From assembly GCA_022835595.1 (NCBI GenBank), contig BQUP01000001.1, positions 744,001 to 808,000 on the forward strand: 64,000 nucleotides of DNA, written 5' to 3'. The notes below the pieces were generated by a model. It was given only the letters and a program-made list of their open reading frames with translations. It was not told the origin of the DNA and made no database searches. Numbering within the stretch: the first letter of the stretch is position 1; every line of letters starts with the position of its first letter. The translations under genes and the position numbers were made by a program. Positions 35,101 to 46,511 of the stretch are shown here, one piece after another. The stretch comes from Cystobasidium ongulense (Eukaryota; Basidiomycota; Cystobasidiomycetes; Cystobasidiales; Cystobasidiaceae).

Positions 35101-36670
35101 AGTGTACAGTTAGTATTCTGATGATGGGCCCGTTATCTCGGTATGCAGACGCACACGCCATTCGGTAAAGCGATTTTGAAGACGACTAGCCGAACACTCC
35201 CCGCGACCCAAAAGCTGAAGCCCTTGCTGCAGCCAGACTAGAATCTGTACCGTGTCCACCCTCGTCTCATTATCAACTTGAGTTTCAACTACCTTGTTGC
35301 CTTCCTTGCTTGTGTTTTGCTTCCTCCGAAATGCAAGGACTGAGGTTTGAAGCTTAAGATAGCGACAAGAAATCTGATACAAGTGCTGGACGATTGCCTC
35401 GATGTCACGACTGGAAGGGTGTTTCGCGTCTAATGAATCTGTAAACCAGGTGGTCGTCAGGAAGGTAATTTCTTAAGGTCTCTGCTTCTCTGCTCACCTG
35501 TAGCGTGTCCGATTAGACGCTGGCCGGTAGCTGTATCACCTTGAGTAAAGGCCTGATGCATGGATCAGTTAGACGTCTTGCTATCATAACGATTCTGCTC
35601 ACATAGTACGAGCATGACAGGTGATATGCAATCGTTGCGCTCTTTCCAGTAACGGGAGAACTTTCCTCATCATCGCATCCCGTGGTGTTCGCTGCCTGCT
35701 GAAATGTTCCAAGCAACTGTGAAGATAGAATGAAGGGAATTGGCAGAATGAAAGTTAGGTCACAAGTACGCGTGATCAACCCTCGTCCTTGTTCACTCGC
35801 ATTTGCAGATAAATCCCTTGCTTTGCCTGCCATCTGGAATTCGTTACATTCTGCAAGCCCTAAGACTTAGCTTGAAAACTTGATCGAAGACGTCTCACAC
35901 GCTGAAAGGCCTACCTGTCAATTCAGTGATGGACTTGCTGTAGAGGTCGAGCAATCGGACTGCATCATCGTAGGAATATGTAACGCCAGTGCTGAGCCGT
36001 GCAGGTTGAATAGGAGTGCCGGCGTGTATGAATTGAAGTGCAGTAAGCCGCACTAAGAAGCAGGGTATTGCGTGAACAATCCGTGCAATATCAGTGCAAG
36101 ATGGTGAACTTACTCAAGGCAATCAAGCGCTGATCATGTGATTTGCACGCGCTTGTAGTTGACGAGGCTTCGGTTTCCTCAGGCTTAGCTGCAGCACGTG
36201 ACAAAAGATGGCGAAGTACGGAACTACGATTCCAGAGCATCACACCTTCACGGTCAAGTTTATCGCGTTTCGCATCGAGTGATCGTGTGGTGTTTTGTGT
36301 TGGTATGGACTCGTCGACGTTTGACTGCGACCTTGCATCCTGCTGAAGCTCCGTCAAGTCGGCGGAGAAGGCGTCGAGCAGGGAGCGACAGGCAGCGAGG
36401 TCAGCGATCAGGGCTGCGAAGTGAAGGAGCAAGGCCGTCAGACATCAAGCAGAACCGTTTGCTGGGTCCGTCGTACCCTCAGTCTCGTTGATTGTCGAGG
36501 GAGCTTCAGCATGGATGCGCGAGACTTTGGCGGTGGCATCGACGAGGGCGCGCCATGCTGAGGGAGAAAGCGATAGAGTGAGCATGAGAGCAAGGTCGAG
36601 GTGGCTGTAGGGTGCAGCGGCGTCACTCACCTGCGCGCTCGCCAGGACCCACCGGCGTCTCTTGTCCCAT
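32170..36670 (-). CDS. Spo22/ZIP4-like meiotic TPR protein (many exons)
   Basis: The first exons are clear: 36631-36670, 36477-36557 and 36114-36413, with the start at 36670. They give MGQETPVGPGERAAWRALVD and then KLDREGVMLWNRSSVL, the segment typical of the Spo22 N-terminus. The next exon, ending near 35938, has RLTALQFIHAG and YDDAVRLLDLYSKS. The middle is helical repeats such as KRALCLLRADRIREAIKVI, LLWAAKQAQQYQLKGLF and ARYGRWQEAMACLDDC. The last exons have EAEWFCTVCWNLGIDFAKS and RWCSRAIQFASS, the usual C-terminal Spo22 unit, and stop at 32170. ZIP4/Spo22 is part of the synaptonemal initiation (ZMM) machinery that promotes class I crossovers. Several boundaries between 32.4 and 35.9 kb are unresolved, so length is only estimated at over 900 residues. 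Confidence 0.65.
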
Positions 36671-37011
36671 CCTGCGTGAAGCGTGTTGATGATGCAGTTG
36701 GTTGGAACACGGTCAAGCTGTAAAGTAGATTGCAAGGAAGCAAGGTGATGGTGAAAGTAAGCAGCGGTGGTCACAGGTGTGCGAGCATGCACTGTAGACT
36801 GGGCGTCATCTTGCCCTGGTCATGCCTGCATGCCGCTCTGGCTGCTGCCCTCCTCAGCCAGCTTGAGGAATCTGCATTGATGGATTGTCGTATCTGTTTC
36901 ATCCGTCTTCACATTCTCCTCTATTAGTATACTACACACTCCCACAGACACTCACTGCACGTCGCCTCTAGCTCTTTATCCCTCCTTCGCTGTATTCTGA
37001 CAGCTCTCCCG
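36671..37011. other. intergenic between two minus-strand genes
   Basis: This is spacer between the Spo22/ZIP4 start and the Swi3 stop. A long minus-strand frame enters it from the meiotic gene but has no similarity there. It probably acts as the meiotic gene's promoter. Confidence 0.35.
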
Positions 37012-39478
37012 CTACTCCAGCGGCGTGAAGCTGGCCCCCATGCCGTTCAGAGGCCCATTGGTAGACAGACCCGCTGGCTGAGTCGTTACTCTAGGCGGCA
37101 TCCCGCTCCGATATCCACCTTGCGTGTTGGCTTCTGTTCCCATCGCCCTCAGCTTCTCAATCTCTTCAGCCACTTGGGCCTGGGGAACCTGCTCTCCACT
37201 CCCAATCCGTCGACTCAGTTCTGCAACGGCTTCTAGCTGCTTTTCAACTCCCAATCGTTCCATCTGCAGCATTTGTCGCGCCATCTCAATCTGTCGACGC
37301 TCGTTATCCAGCGCACTCTCTAGCGAATCAAACTGTCCCATCTTGAGGCCAAGCTTCTGCACTTGCAGCGAAACAAGCTGTTGAATTTGTGAAGTGATCT
37401 CTGCACTCTTTTCCGCTGCTAACAGATGGGCTTTTGCTGCTGCACTGCCTAGAGCTATACTGGCCGCCTTCTTCATAGGCTCCTTTTCTTCGCTCTTCGC
37501 CTTTTCCCCATCAACTGCCATGTCTGCATCTCCTCCAGTGGTCGCTTCTCCCTCGATTTCCTTTGGCTCCGCTTTCTTCTTCAATTGCGCCTTCAGCTCC
37601 GACACGGCTTCATTTGCTGCTTTCGCAGCGACCTCTGGGTCGACCACGCTCGCCAAGAATGCAACAACCGAGAGGACAGGATGATCAGGTTGTGAAAAGG
37701 GCAGCTTGTCTACTCGTCCCATAGCTCTTGCAACACCGCCTCCTGCACCTCTTCCATCGATACCCAGTCCACCTTCATTAATAAGGTATTCATCCTCAAT
37801 AGGAAGTTGCAAGAAGTGCGAAATACATTCTTCCCTCGTCCTCGTTGCGACATGTTCTGAAATTCTGTCCCAGTCATCTCCAAACATTTCCATAGCTTCA
37901 AGCAGGAGAAGAGTTTCCTGATCTGACCATTCACTCCCTTCTTCCTTCTTGCGGTATGTGCTAGTGCTATCAAAGCGGACAAAGTCTCCAGAGAAAAGAT
38001 TGGAGGGGAAGCGGCCTTCCGAGTAGCATGCAGCGCAGACATCGAATGCCTCGTCGGAATCTGGCTTTGTGCGTCGGATGGAGTGATACCGTGTGGCAGT
38101 GCAATCCACACCACAGACATCGCATGTATAGTCGATGCTTGGACCAGCATCGCCGTTCACTGCAGGCTGCTCGTCTGAATCCTCACCTTCCTTCTTGCCA
38201 GCTGCAATACTAGCAGCTTCGCCCTCAGTGACGACTTTCGATGCCTTGCCATCGGCTGTTGTTTGGTAGATATTGGTTCGGATGGGAAGGTTGGCCGAGG
38301 CTGCTCGAGCAGACCCTGCCACGCCTGAAGTCGAAGCTTGGAGCTGCTGCTGTTGTTTGAGTGCACGGGTGCCAGGATGAAGAGGTTGCAGCCCGCGTGG
38401 AAGGTCGAGCAGGACACGGAAGTGGCCAGTGTAGGGGGGTCCCATCGCCGAAGGGCGTGTTTCAGCATCGATCTGTGGTTGTAAAGCAGACTTGTTAACT
38501 CATACATCCTTCAGGATACGTATTGCTACAGCTAGGACTCGCCTGATAATTAATCAATCCCCATTGCTCGAGGAAAGCATGTACGCGCATGATAGCACAG
38601 ACGTCTCCCGCTAAGTTTCTCCTGCACGCAGTAACGGTGAGGTATTCTGAAGGATTCAAGCTATACGTGTTGATCATAAAGTCTCTGTATTCTTTGTAGA
38701 TTGTTGGCGTTTTCGACTTGTTCTTGTTGCTGAAGAACTCGGGGAGGGACTTCTTTTCGACAGTTGCAATCTTTGACATGTCAAACCAGGCTGAATAGGA
38801 AGGGATGATAACCGGATGCGTTTGGGAGGCCAAATATCTTCGAGCTTCTTCTTCGACTCTTCGTCGGGAGTCGTTGCGGTCGCGTGCGACTACCGGTGGA
38901 GGTGCTGGAACGGGTGTTGAAGCGGCAGTTGCTTGCTCGCCAGACACTGCGAGAGCATTGCTTTCGGATGAATGCACGCCATTCGTCGTGCTTGTAGCAG
39001 CAGCTCCTCCATCTTCAGGCGCCTGTGATTGTCTTGCAGAAGGCGGCACGCTGCTGGGGGCATTCTCTCCAGACGAGGCGGCCAGAGATGCTGACGCGGT
39101 GGCAGCAGCTTGAGCATCTTGCTGGGTAGGCTCAGGTGCGTCCATGTGGTGGTAGGTGACCTGCTCGCCCTTTTCTCTGCGCACATCGTCGCCGGACACG
39201 CCTTGGATGGCCATGCCTGGGATGTCGGCTGGGTTTGCATAGACGGGCGCAGCAGCAGCAGCAGCAGTCTCTTCAGGGACTGCACTCTGCTCCTCTGCTG
39301 CCGCTTCTCCGCCATCCTCGCTCATCCGCATCCGCTTTGCTTCGCCTTGTCCTGCATCCGTCTCCATTGCTGTATCTGGCTGCTGCTCGGTCGACGACGG
39401 CGAGCGCTTCAACGAGGGTTCTGCGAGTGCTGGCTGTCCTCCAGCCGGGCTATTCGATGTATCCTGACTGCCCTCCAT
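37012..39478 (-). CDS. Swi3/Rsc8-type chromatin remodelling subunit (SWIRM-ZZ-SANT)
   Basis: Exons 38543-39478 and 37012-38472 give 798 residues when started at the Met of MEGSQDTS; an upstream in-frame Met at 39529 is possible. Ala/Ser/Gln-rich N-terminal sequence precedes the SWIRM domain (about residues 235-320: [40 protein letters not shown]). A ZZ-type zinc finger ([18 protein letters not shown]) and a SANT domain ([24 protein letters not shown]-like [10 protein letters not shown]) follow, then a Glu/Arg-rich coiled coil. By family this is a core scaffold subunit of SWI/SNF and RSC. The 70-nt intron has a GC donor (CAG|GCGAGT) and restores LINYQIDAE, which matches the conserved SWIRM end. 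Confidence 0.92.
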
Positions 39479-39590
39479 GTTGACTCGGACTGATGTGGTT
39501 GAAGCAAGACAGCCGCTCATCCTGACCATCTTCTTTCGTTGTCGCTCTGCTTCTCGCCAACCGTCAATTGCACACCCTCAGAACACAATA
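39479..39590. promoter_or_regulatory. short divergent promoter, Swi3 / NDUFB2
   Basis: The start codons of the two head-to-head genes lie only 112 bp apart, so one short pyrimidine-rich stretch must hold both 5' leaders and promoters. No TATA box is evident. If Swi3 starts at 39529 the gap shrinks to 61 bp. Confidence 0.5.
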
Positions 39591-39987
39591 ATGGCCGGAC
39601 CTGCACAGTCAGGACCCTATGGAGGCTTCCGTCCTCACCTGCCTGGTGAGTCTCGCTGTCTTGCAAGTCACCTGGCTGCACTGATGCCATTCATCCCGCA
39701 GGACTGGGCCATAGATTGCTCGCAAAAGGACTCGGTACGCCCTCGAAACCTCTTGTAGACGCCCAGACAAGTACCAGGACTGACTAGAACATACAGGCGC
39801 ATCTATGTTCTTTTTCGTGATGTTCAGGGTGACAATACGGCCGTTTTTTGCTATCTCTTGTTTTCAACTAACCCGCATTATCGAACAGGCGTACCACGAC
39901 GGACCAGCACTCATTGGATTGAGACACCCTTGGGACGGCCACGGACACGGACACGATGACCACCACAAGGAAGGCTCGCATCATTGA
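39591..39987 (+). CDS. NDUFB2: complex I subunit NDUFB2 homologue
   Basis: Four exons, 39591-39645, 39702-39734, 39797-39828 and 39889-39987, encode 72 residues. The sequence runs MAGPAQSGPYGGFRPHLPG, then LGHRLLAKGLGAS, then a hydrophobic MFFFVMFRAYHDGPA and the conserved C-terminal LIGLRHPWDGHGHGH. This is the pattern of fungal and animal NDUFB2/B2-like accessory subunits of NADH:ubiquinone oxidoreductase, placed in the inner mitochondrial membrane arm. Two exons of only 32-33 nt make this gene easy to miss by automatic calling. Confidence 0.82.
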
Positions 39988-41253
39988 GGGGTAGCTTGTG
40001 AGTGTATGCGGCAGCATTGTATATGAGAACATGCCCGTTGCTGAAGTAGATCTCTCATCAGTGCATGTAACACTTGCACCAGCCTCACGGGATACAACAG
40101 CACTTCAATACCGTGTATAGCTGTACTAGAATGTAATGACAGATATGCTACCGCCAGATCAAATGTGCCTCCTCATCACGAGCGTATTGCCGGCTCGTTA
40201 GGCCTTCGACCACACCAGAAGCAGCACCCACCACGTTTCTTACAATGCCATCTGCACGAGGCAGTCCTCTTTAAGCTACGATATTCACCCTCGACTAATT
40301 GGCCATTATGCTTAATTTTACTTGAACAGGTGCCCCACTGGAGCAGCTGCGAAGCCTTGGCCCGCAGCTAAGTCTAGACCATTTCTGCTGAAAAGTAATC
40401 AACGAGTAAGAGAGATAACACCCATGTTGGTGTGTCGAGCTGCGTATCACTACCCTTTGATCACTTTGCGCAGAGGCTCTATATACTGAGGCGTCCGATA
40501 ATGATACCATAACCTGCAAGACACCGCCTCTTAAGGTGATTACCGAACGTTTCCAGGTTTACCTTTATAACGGGACACTTTTAGAGCGTCTGCAAACAGA
40601 CCTCTCTAGATCGGAATTGTACTATGAATAGTCAAAGTCAGATCTGTAGAGGCCTGATTGCAGATGTTCTGAAAGTGACCCTTGATAGAGGTAGATCTGT
40701 AACGGTTTACAGGTCTACTTGCCAGCGGTGATCAATCGTGTTCTTCCCTTGTGATAGACTGATGGAAAGGCTTTTACTAGAATGCATGCCTGCGAAACAG
40801 TACAAGGTGTGTATAGTTGCAGATATGGCGATACGTGACAATACTCCGTCAAGCATTTTATGGAACCGACCTTAACGTTAGAAAAGCGAGGTATTACAAT
40901 AGCAGCAGGACGACACTACGCCTGGATCACAAGCCTACGAAGGAGATCAACAGATCTTGTAAAATAGGCCCCAATGATGTGACTAAGCTGCTGACGTTAG
41001 CATAAATGCTCTATTTGAGCCGAATCATTGTTACGGCAGATCGTTGACGAAAGCGATACTATATACACTCCAAAAGCCATGGTAAATGCTGAATTAGAGC
41101 TCTGCAGTGCAATAAACAGAGAGGAATGTCTTAGCTTGTATGAAGTGACAGGTCTTGCCTATGAAATGCTATCAGGAAACCTTGAAGATGGAGGCATCTA
41201 CTAGTGCGAAAGCTTGAGCATCGTCGAGATTCCAGAGCTGTCACGCGTGTATC
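39988..41253. other. 1.27-kb intergenic region, no gene seen
   Basis: No splice-consistent coding sequence was found. Composition is close to the surroundings with some AT-richer parts. I saw no terminal repeats or transposase-like sequence. Confidence 0.4.
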
Positions 41254-41444
41254 ATGCCTAAGGACAAGGACTCGTATGTCGAGATGGGACAGGTGAGTGA
41301 GGTGCTGATGGTGCATGCAATGAGATCTTGAAGCAGGCTTACATACAGCTCGATGGCATGATGGTCGACTATCTGACGCTACTTCTTGCCCGGCACGATC
41401 TGCAGCGCTGGCTGAGCTGGCTTCCTGAAGATCTGAAGAAATAG
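41254..41444 (+). CDS. possible 48-residue microprotein
   Basis: Exons 41254-41292 and 41337-41444 flank a 44-nt intron with a perfect GTGAGT donor and a GCAG acceptor. The product would be MPKDKDSYVEMGQ joined to a helical AYIQLDGMMVDYLTLLLAR segment and a Trp-containing end (WLSWLPEDLKK). The hydrophobic/amphipathic centre could be a short membrane or coiled-coil helix. I know no family for it. The intron is short for this window, and there is no second line of support. Confidence 0.3.
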
Positions 41445-41901
41445 ATTAGATCCGATGGGACTACTCCATGCTGTGGTCAGCTCCTGTGTTTACAGCAGTG
41501 CGAACTCTCTGATGATTCCTGTTTCGCCCATGTCGGTTGCATCGAGGCGCGTACTTTTGCGATTCGACTGACCAGCTGGTGGCGACGCGAATGATATTGG
41601 AAATAGACAGACAACATGGAAGAATACACACGATAGCATACTGCTGGATGTATAGGCCAGAACACTCATCCACCCGCCCTTCTCCCTCCCATCGCGCTTT
41701 TTTAATTTCCGAGTACACTTTCCACTGCCCTTGCCACTAGCAAAGGTAATAGAGGATTCCATTATTCAAAGCTTCGGGGGTTATCAACGGTAATTATTAT
41801 CGACGAGTTGGCAAAGAGTCTCTCTCTGCTTATACTCGACGCACTCAGCTTCTTGGGATACAGCTTCCACTCCCCTTGGTCGACTTTCCCGACTTTCCTC
41901 C
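41445..41901. other. intergenic, promoter of the fucosyltransferase-like gene
   Basis: No gene was seen. The stretch ends in pyrimidine-rich sequence directly before the start codon at 41902. Confidence 0.4.
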
Positions 41902-44380
41902 ATGGCCTTCATTCAGCCGCAAACACGTGCTGCATCGACGACGACGACGACGACACCTCTTTCCTCTGTCCAAGTGCACAAGCAGAGTAGCCACGAGCAT
42001 GCTAGAGGCCACGTCAATCCAGCCATGACTGCTGCTAGTCATCCGCAGCACTCCCCCGACGCCAGCATGTCCTACAGCTATCCATCAAGCAGCGACTCTT
42101 CATTTTCCTCAATGGCCAGCAGCAGCACAAGCGCAAGCAGCACACTCTCACACGCCTCTTCGAACACTCACTCTCTCTCGACTCGCCGCCAGAGAGAGCA
42201 GCGTCGATATCTCAATCGCCTCGCAGTCTACCTCCCCAAACCCCTCCGTCCGATAGCCTCGTCGCCCGCTCGCTTCATTGCGACGCTCGCACTGACTGCC
42301 ATATCCATCCTCTTTCTCTCGTCCTCTCTTTCCTCGCATCCACACACTCTCCCAGCATTCGCTTCCTCTGCAGCTTCCTCTTTTCTCCCTCTGCGCCGCG
42401 TGAATTTCCGATCACCATTGACGGAACAAGATGGTCTACCTCGCATAGCCGACCCGAGTGACGAGCTAGCACCTGTAAACGCGAAGCCTGTCGACAAGAC
42501 ACGTCCAGATACGCACCAAGCGGCGAAGCGGGACGAACAGCTGGTCTTAGGCGACTCGCCACATGATCCTAACAATAAGGCACCATTGCAATCACATTCC
42601 ATTAAAGACAAGGCAAATACAAAAGAGAGTTGCAAACCCGATGGATACATCCGCGGAGTTGATGCGTTTAGGGAGAATACACCTACAGCGCTGCTGCGAG
42701 GTGAGTCGCAACAGCCGCTACCTAGTGGAATAGTAGCCTGACACCTCCTAAACCGCAGACAACCTCCGAAAAGACCTTAAATACCTGACATTCGGAATGA
42801 TGAATGGCTTTACATCCCAATTCACTGCATTGGCGAACGGAATCTACCTAGCAAAATTAAGTGACCGCGTGCCTGTCCTGCCGCCTTTCGCTTCTACCGC
42901 ACATGAAGACCGTAAAGAAGCAGGTTATCTCACTTTTTCCAAAGTTTACGACGTAGCATACCTAGAAACTATGTTGAGACATCCGGTACAAGAATGGTCT
43001 AATCTGAAAATATCAGCTGAACAGACTGCTGGACTAGGAGAAGATAGAGATGCTCAGTTTGAAGATGATAAAGTTAGAGCTAAAGCTTTATCGAAAATTA
43101 AGAGGGAGAAGATTAGTTGTTGGAGTTTATGGGCTGCTCAAATGCCTCAACCTGGTAAAGCTGCTGGAAGTGCAGTTCAACATCATTTGGGTTTAGACAT
43201 CAACTACTGGCAGATCCCTCAGGGATTCTCTCATCCCCCTCAAGAGTGAGATGCCATTCTACTTTGACTATGTAGTGGCGTGCTCGTTGACTGACTGATT
43301 GATCTTGACTACGCAGCCGCCACGTCAGATACTGGGACCTTGTCATGCTCGACAAGGACATCAACGCTGTCAAATCAGAACATCTCATCAATGTCGCGCA
43401 GACCAAACGATCAGATAAAGCCTCAAAACTTCCTGCTCCACCTGATGATCAGCTTATGTGCTTTGATACTTTGTACGCCGCTTCCACTCAGAGCATGCAC
43501 TGCGTGTGTTGTATTGAGATGTTTTCTCCCGTGACAGGTATTATACTGCAGCTACAGGACCACAGGAATGGTGGCAGCCTCACGCACCGGTTTGGAAGGC
43601 GGTTGGTCGATATGTGCGCTTCAATCAAGGTGTTAGTGATCTAGCAGATGATTATCTTCGGTCTATACTGGAGGTAGAGAAGAACGCCAAGGTGCCAGAG
43701 GTGAGTTTGAACTCGGTAGGGAGAAAGGAATGGATCGATCTGATGGATAGGTGGTCTTAAAACCCAGTTCATCTCTGTTCATATCCGCCAAGGAACAGCT
43801 AAGCGTATTTGCAAAGATAACAAGGATTGCTTACCTCAATTGGATGGCTATAAACGCGCTGTCAATCGGGTTCGAGAAGCGATACTTGAAGCTAGAGGAG
43901 TTTATGTGAGATGGGTCGTGGTGACTACGGATGAAAAGGACCCAGCCTTTTATGGAGCCGTTGAAAGTCTGTGAGTACTTGAAACTGAAGCGCATTCTTC
44001 GTTGCGAGCATGTTCGCTTACCTTGCTCACTCACAGCGGCTGGAGCGTTGTTGACCATACTGACCTACGCACGAGGGAACTGTACGGATTATGGTGGGAG
44101 GTAGTAATAGACTCTGTAAGTTAACATTATCGACTGAGACGTCCTAATGGACTACATTGAATAACACGCTCTACAGGCGATCCAATCCAAAGGGAGTGGA
44201 TTTGTGGGGACTGATAGATCGAGCATGTCGCTCGTTTCTGGTAAGAGGGTGGAGGAGTGGTGAGTGGTCGATAGTCTCTGTGACGTATTGCTTGAGCTGA
44301 CATTCGTTTTAATTTCACTGTTCAGGAACAAGGGACCATGGGAATTAGTTAAATGGGGCCGCAAGGGAGCGGCGGTGTGA
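41902..44380 (+). CDS. type II membrane protein, O-fucosyltransferase-like
   Basis: Eight exons: 41902-42700, 42759-43245, 43317-43472, 43538-43700, 43768-43970, 44037-44115, 44177-44259 and 44326-44380, giving 674 residues. A Ser/Thr-rich cytosolic part of about 120 residues is followed by a signal anchor (FIATLALTAISILFLSS), then a stem and a lumenal domain. The catalytic half begins YLTFGMMNGFTSQFTALANGIYLA and has VHIRQGTAKRIC, a HIRxGD-like motif of the POFUT/GT65-GT68-type GDP-fucose transferases, then RWVVVTTDE and SSMSLVSGKRV. This suggests a Golgi glycosyltransferase. In the HIRxGD motif Asp is replaced (HIRQGT), so donor use and activity are uncertain. Confidence 0.75.
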
Positions 44381-46511
44381 TTTTTTCTATTTAGTGGTAT
44401 TTCTTTTTACAAGACTGTGGGTTTCAAACATACGTAGCAACTTAGATAGAATGCATAGAATCGGTTAGTGATAGTGCTCTTTTATGCTGTTTGTTTTGGC
44501 ATTGGGGTGCACTGGTGTGTATAGTTAGACTTTGTTTTTCCGGCTGCTTGATGGGGTCAAGGGTTGATGGTATGCAAATTCAATATGTATGCATGCTTTT
44601 GATGATGCACATGTCCTGCTCTGCCGTGGTAGATGCTTGGAATAGGTAGTACCGTACCGGTATCATGTAGTAACCCCGGGCGAGTCGGGCTGTTGCGACT
44701 CCAAGTCACGAGGGCAGCCTGTTTGTTTGGATAAATGCATCCTCGTCTTTCAAAAGTCAGTTTCAAACCTCGGAGCAGACTCGTCTCTCACTGCAATTCC
44801 CGATTCGCATTGCATTTATTGTACAGTATTCCATTCTCCTCTACACGCCATGGACATGGGTCGAGCATGGTCACTCTTTTCGAGATGATGGGAGCGGTGG
44901 CGGTGGCGTTGGTGTCGGCAGCACTTCAGGCAGCAAGAGGTGGACGCTTCACTAGTACACTAGATACAGTACAGCACTCTATGGCAGTATGCTCGGCATC
45001 AAGTGTCGTGTTCCATCTTGATGTCTACAGTGAGTGGTGGCAAGAGTCGATCACCTTGTGCAGGATGAGAACAAGGAAGAAAGAAAGAATAGAGGAGAAG
45101 AAGCTTGTTGGATAATACGACCATGTACTGCCCACTATATCTCCTACACAGTCTGCACATATCCTTCATCCACTTATATGCTCTAGTACACTCCTACCCT
45201 CGCCAACCTTTCCACTGACACTGGCTGGCTCGCTCGCTCGCTCACCCAAGCTGATGCTGTTCACCATGCACAAGGATAGATAGGTAATTGAAGAGTGTCC
45301 TGGAAGAGCCAGAATGGATGGAGAGAAGACACGCCCTTACCGTATCCAGAACACATCGATGGGCCCCCCGGGTATGGCGGGAGGGTGAACCGACGATGCC
45401 CTCTTTGCGACGGGGGTCATGCTTGCTTTCGACGATTTGGTTCATTCGCTCTCGGAGCAAGATAAGACGGTGGTGCGGTAGATGCGGGATTGGGGTGGGA
45501 TGATGATGGGATGATGGGATGACATTGATGGAGGTTGAGTTGAGTTGCCTTGATGAGATGGGATGGGATGGGTGTGTCTTCTCTTCTCTCTCTCTTCTCT
45601 CGCTTCTCCCTCTTCCTGCTGGGCGTGCTGACTAAGACACTACTATACTTTGTCATCATCCACCTCGCCTATATCATACGGCGAATACGAGCAGTCGTGG
45701 TGCAAGGTGAGAGCCACATCATCCATCCTCCATCCTCCATTCACACGCTGGCCCTATTCCTCATCCACACCCGGCATATCTCCTCTCGTCCTCCTGCTGC
45801 CATCGCGGGCGACGTTGCTTGATTCCCTTGAGCAGCGTGTCCATGCTGCATCACAACACACACACACACACACACACGCACTCACACCCTCCTCCTCTCT
45901 GTCACAACAAACAAGTGCTGGCCGTCTCTCTTCACTGCATTGGCCCTCCTCGTCGACGTCCTCGTCTGTCCACACTGCACGATACAGTATCACCTCGAGT
46001 GCATAGAGAGGCTGAGTAAGCGCGCAAGTCAGCAGCACCAAGCAGCCGTGAGTAGCCGCACAGAGACGTCAAATAGCCGACATGCTCGCTCACTCACTCT
46101 ACACGCTGCCTGGATGGTATAATGACACACATCAGAGTGGATGGCAGGCTGACGTCTGCACTCTTGTCCTTGCTGACAGCACCGACACTACCCTTCAAAT
46201 CAGGCAGACAGAGCACAGCGATAGCACGCCTGCAGCTTCAAGCTTCAAGGTCGGTAGACACTCTTTTTATCTTGCCCACTCGCCATACCCATCACAGCCA
46301 GCTCAGGAGCGCCTCCTTGCTGCATATCATCGCTGCATTCCATCCTGCACACACTCCCATATTGACGCCACTCGCCCTCTTCCTCTCTCTTCTTCCTTCT
46401 CTACACTCCACTCTACCACCGCATCCTAATACACACACTCTAACAGCTAGCAAGAGCACACATCGACTAGTCCTGCCGCACCCTCTGCCTTGGGCTCAGC
46501 GGGCCTCCACC
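44381..46511. other. 2.1-kb intergenic region with simple repeats
   Basis: This is the longest gene-free stretch of the window. It contains CTCG and TGGGA short tandem units (about 45230 and 45480-45570), a pyrimidine-rich tract at 45580-45620 and a CA microsatellite at about 45857-45880. An open frame runs from 46122 into the kinase gene, but kinase coding is assumed to start at the ATG at 46512, which has a good ACC context. I saw no RNA gene or mobile element. Confidence 0.4.
45857..45880. repeat. CA microsatellite
   Basis: About eleven CA dinucleotides lie in the gene-free region upstream of the kinase gene. The tract is perfect by eye. Confidence 0.8.

Noticed and set aside
39988-41253. 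Gene-free stretch as a possible decayed transposon
   Set aside because: No terminal repeats, target-site duplications or transposase-like frames could be seen.
45220-45890. CTCG, TGGGA and CA simple repeats as a possible mobile element or CRISPR
   Set aside because: They are plain microsatellites without terminal repeats, spacers or coding capacity.
46122-46511. In-frame upstream extension of the SR-protein kinase
   Set aside because: The translation is promoter-like (Thr/His/Ser-rich with CA-derived runs), and the ATG at 46512 has the better context.
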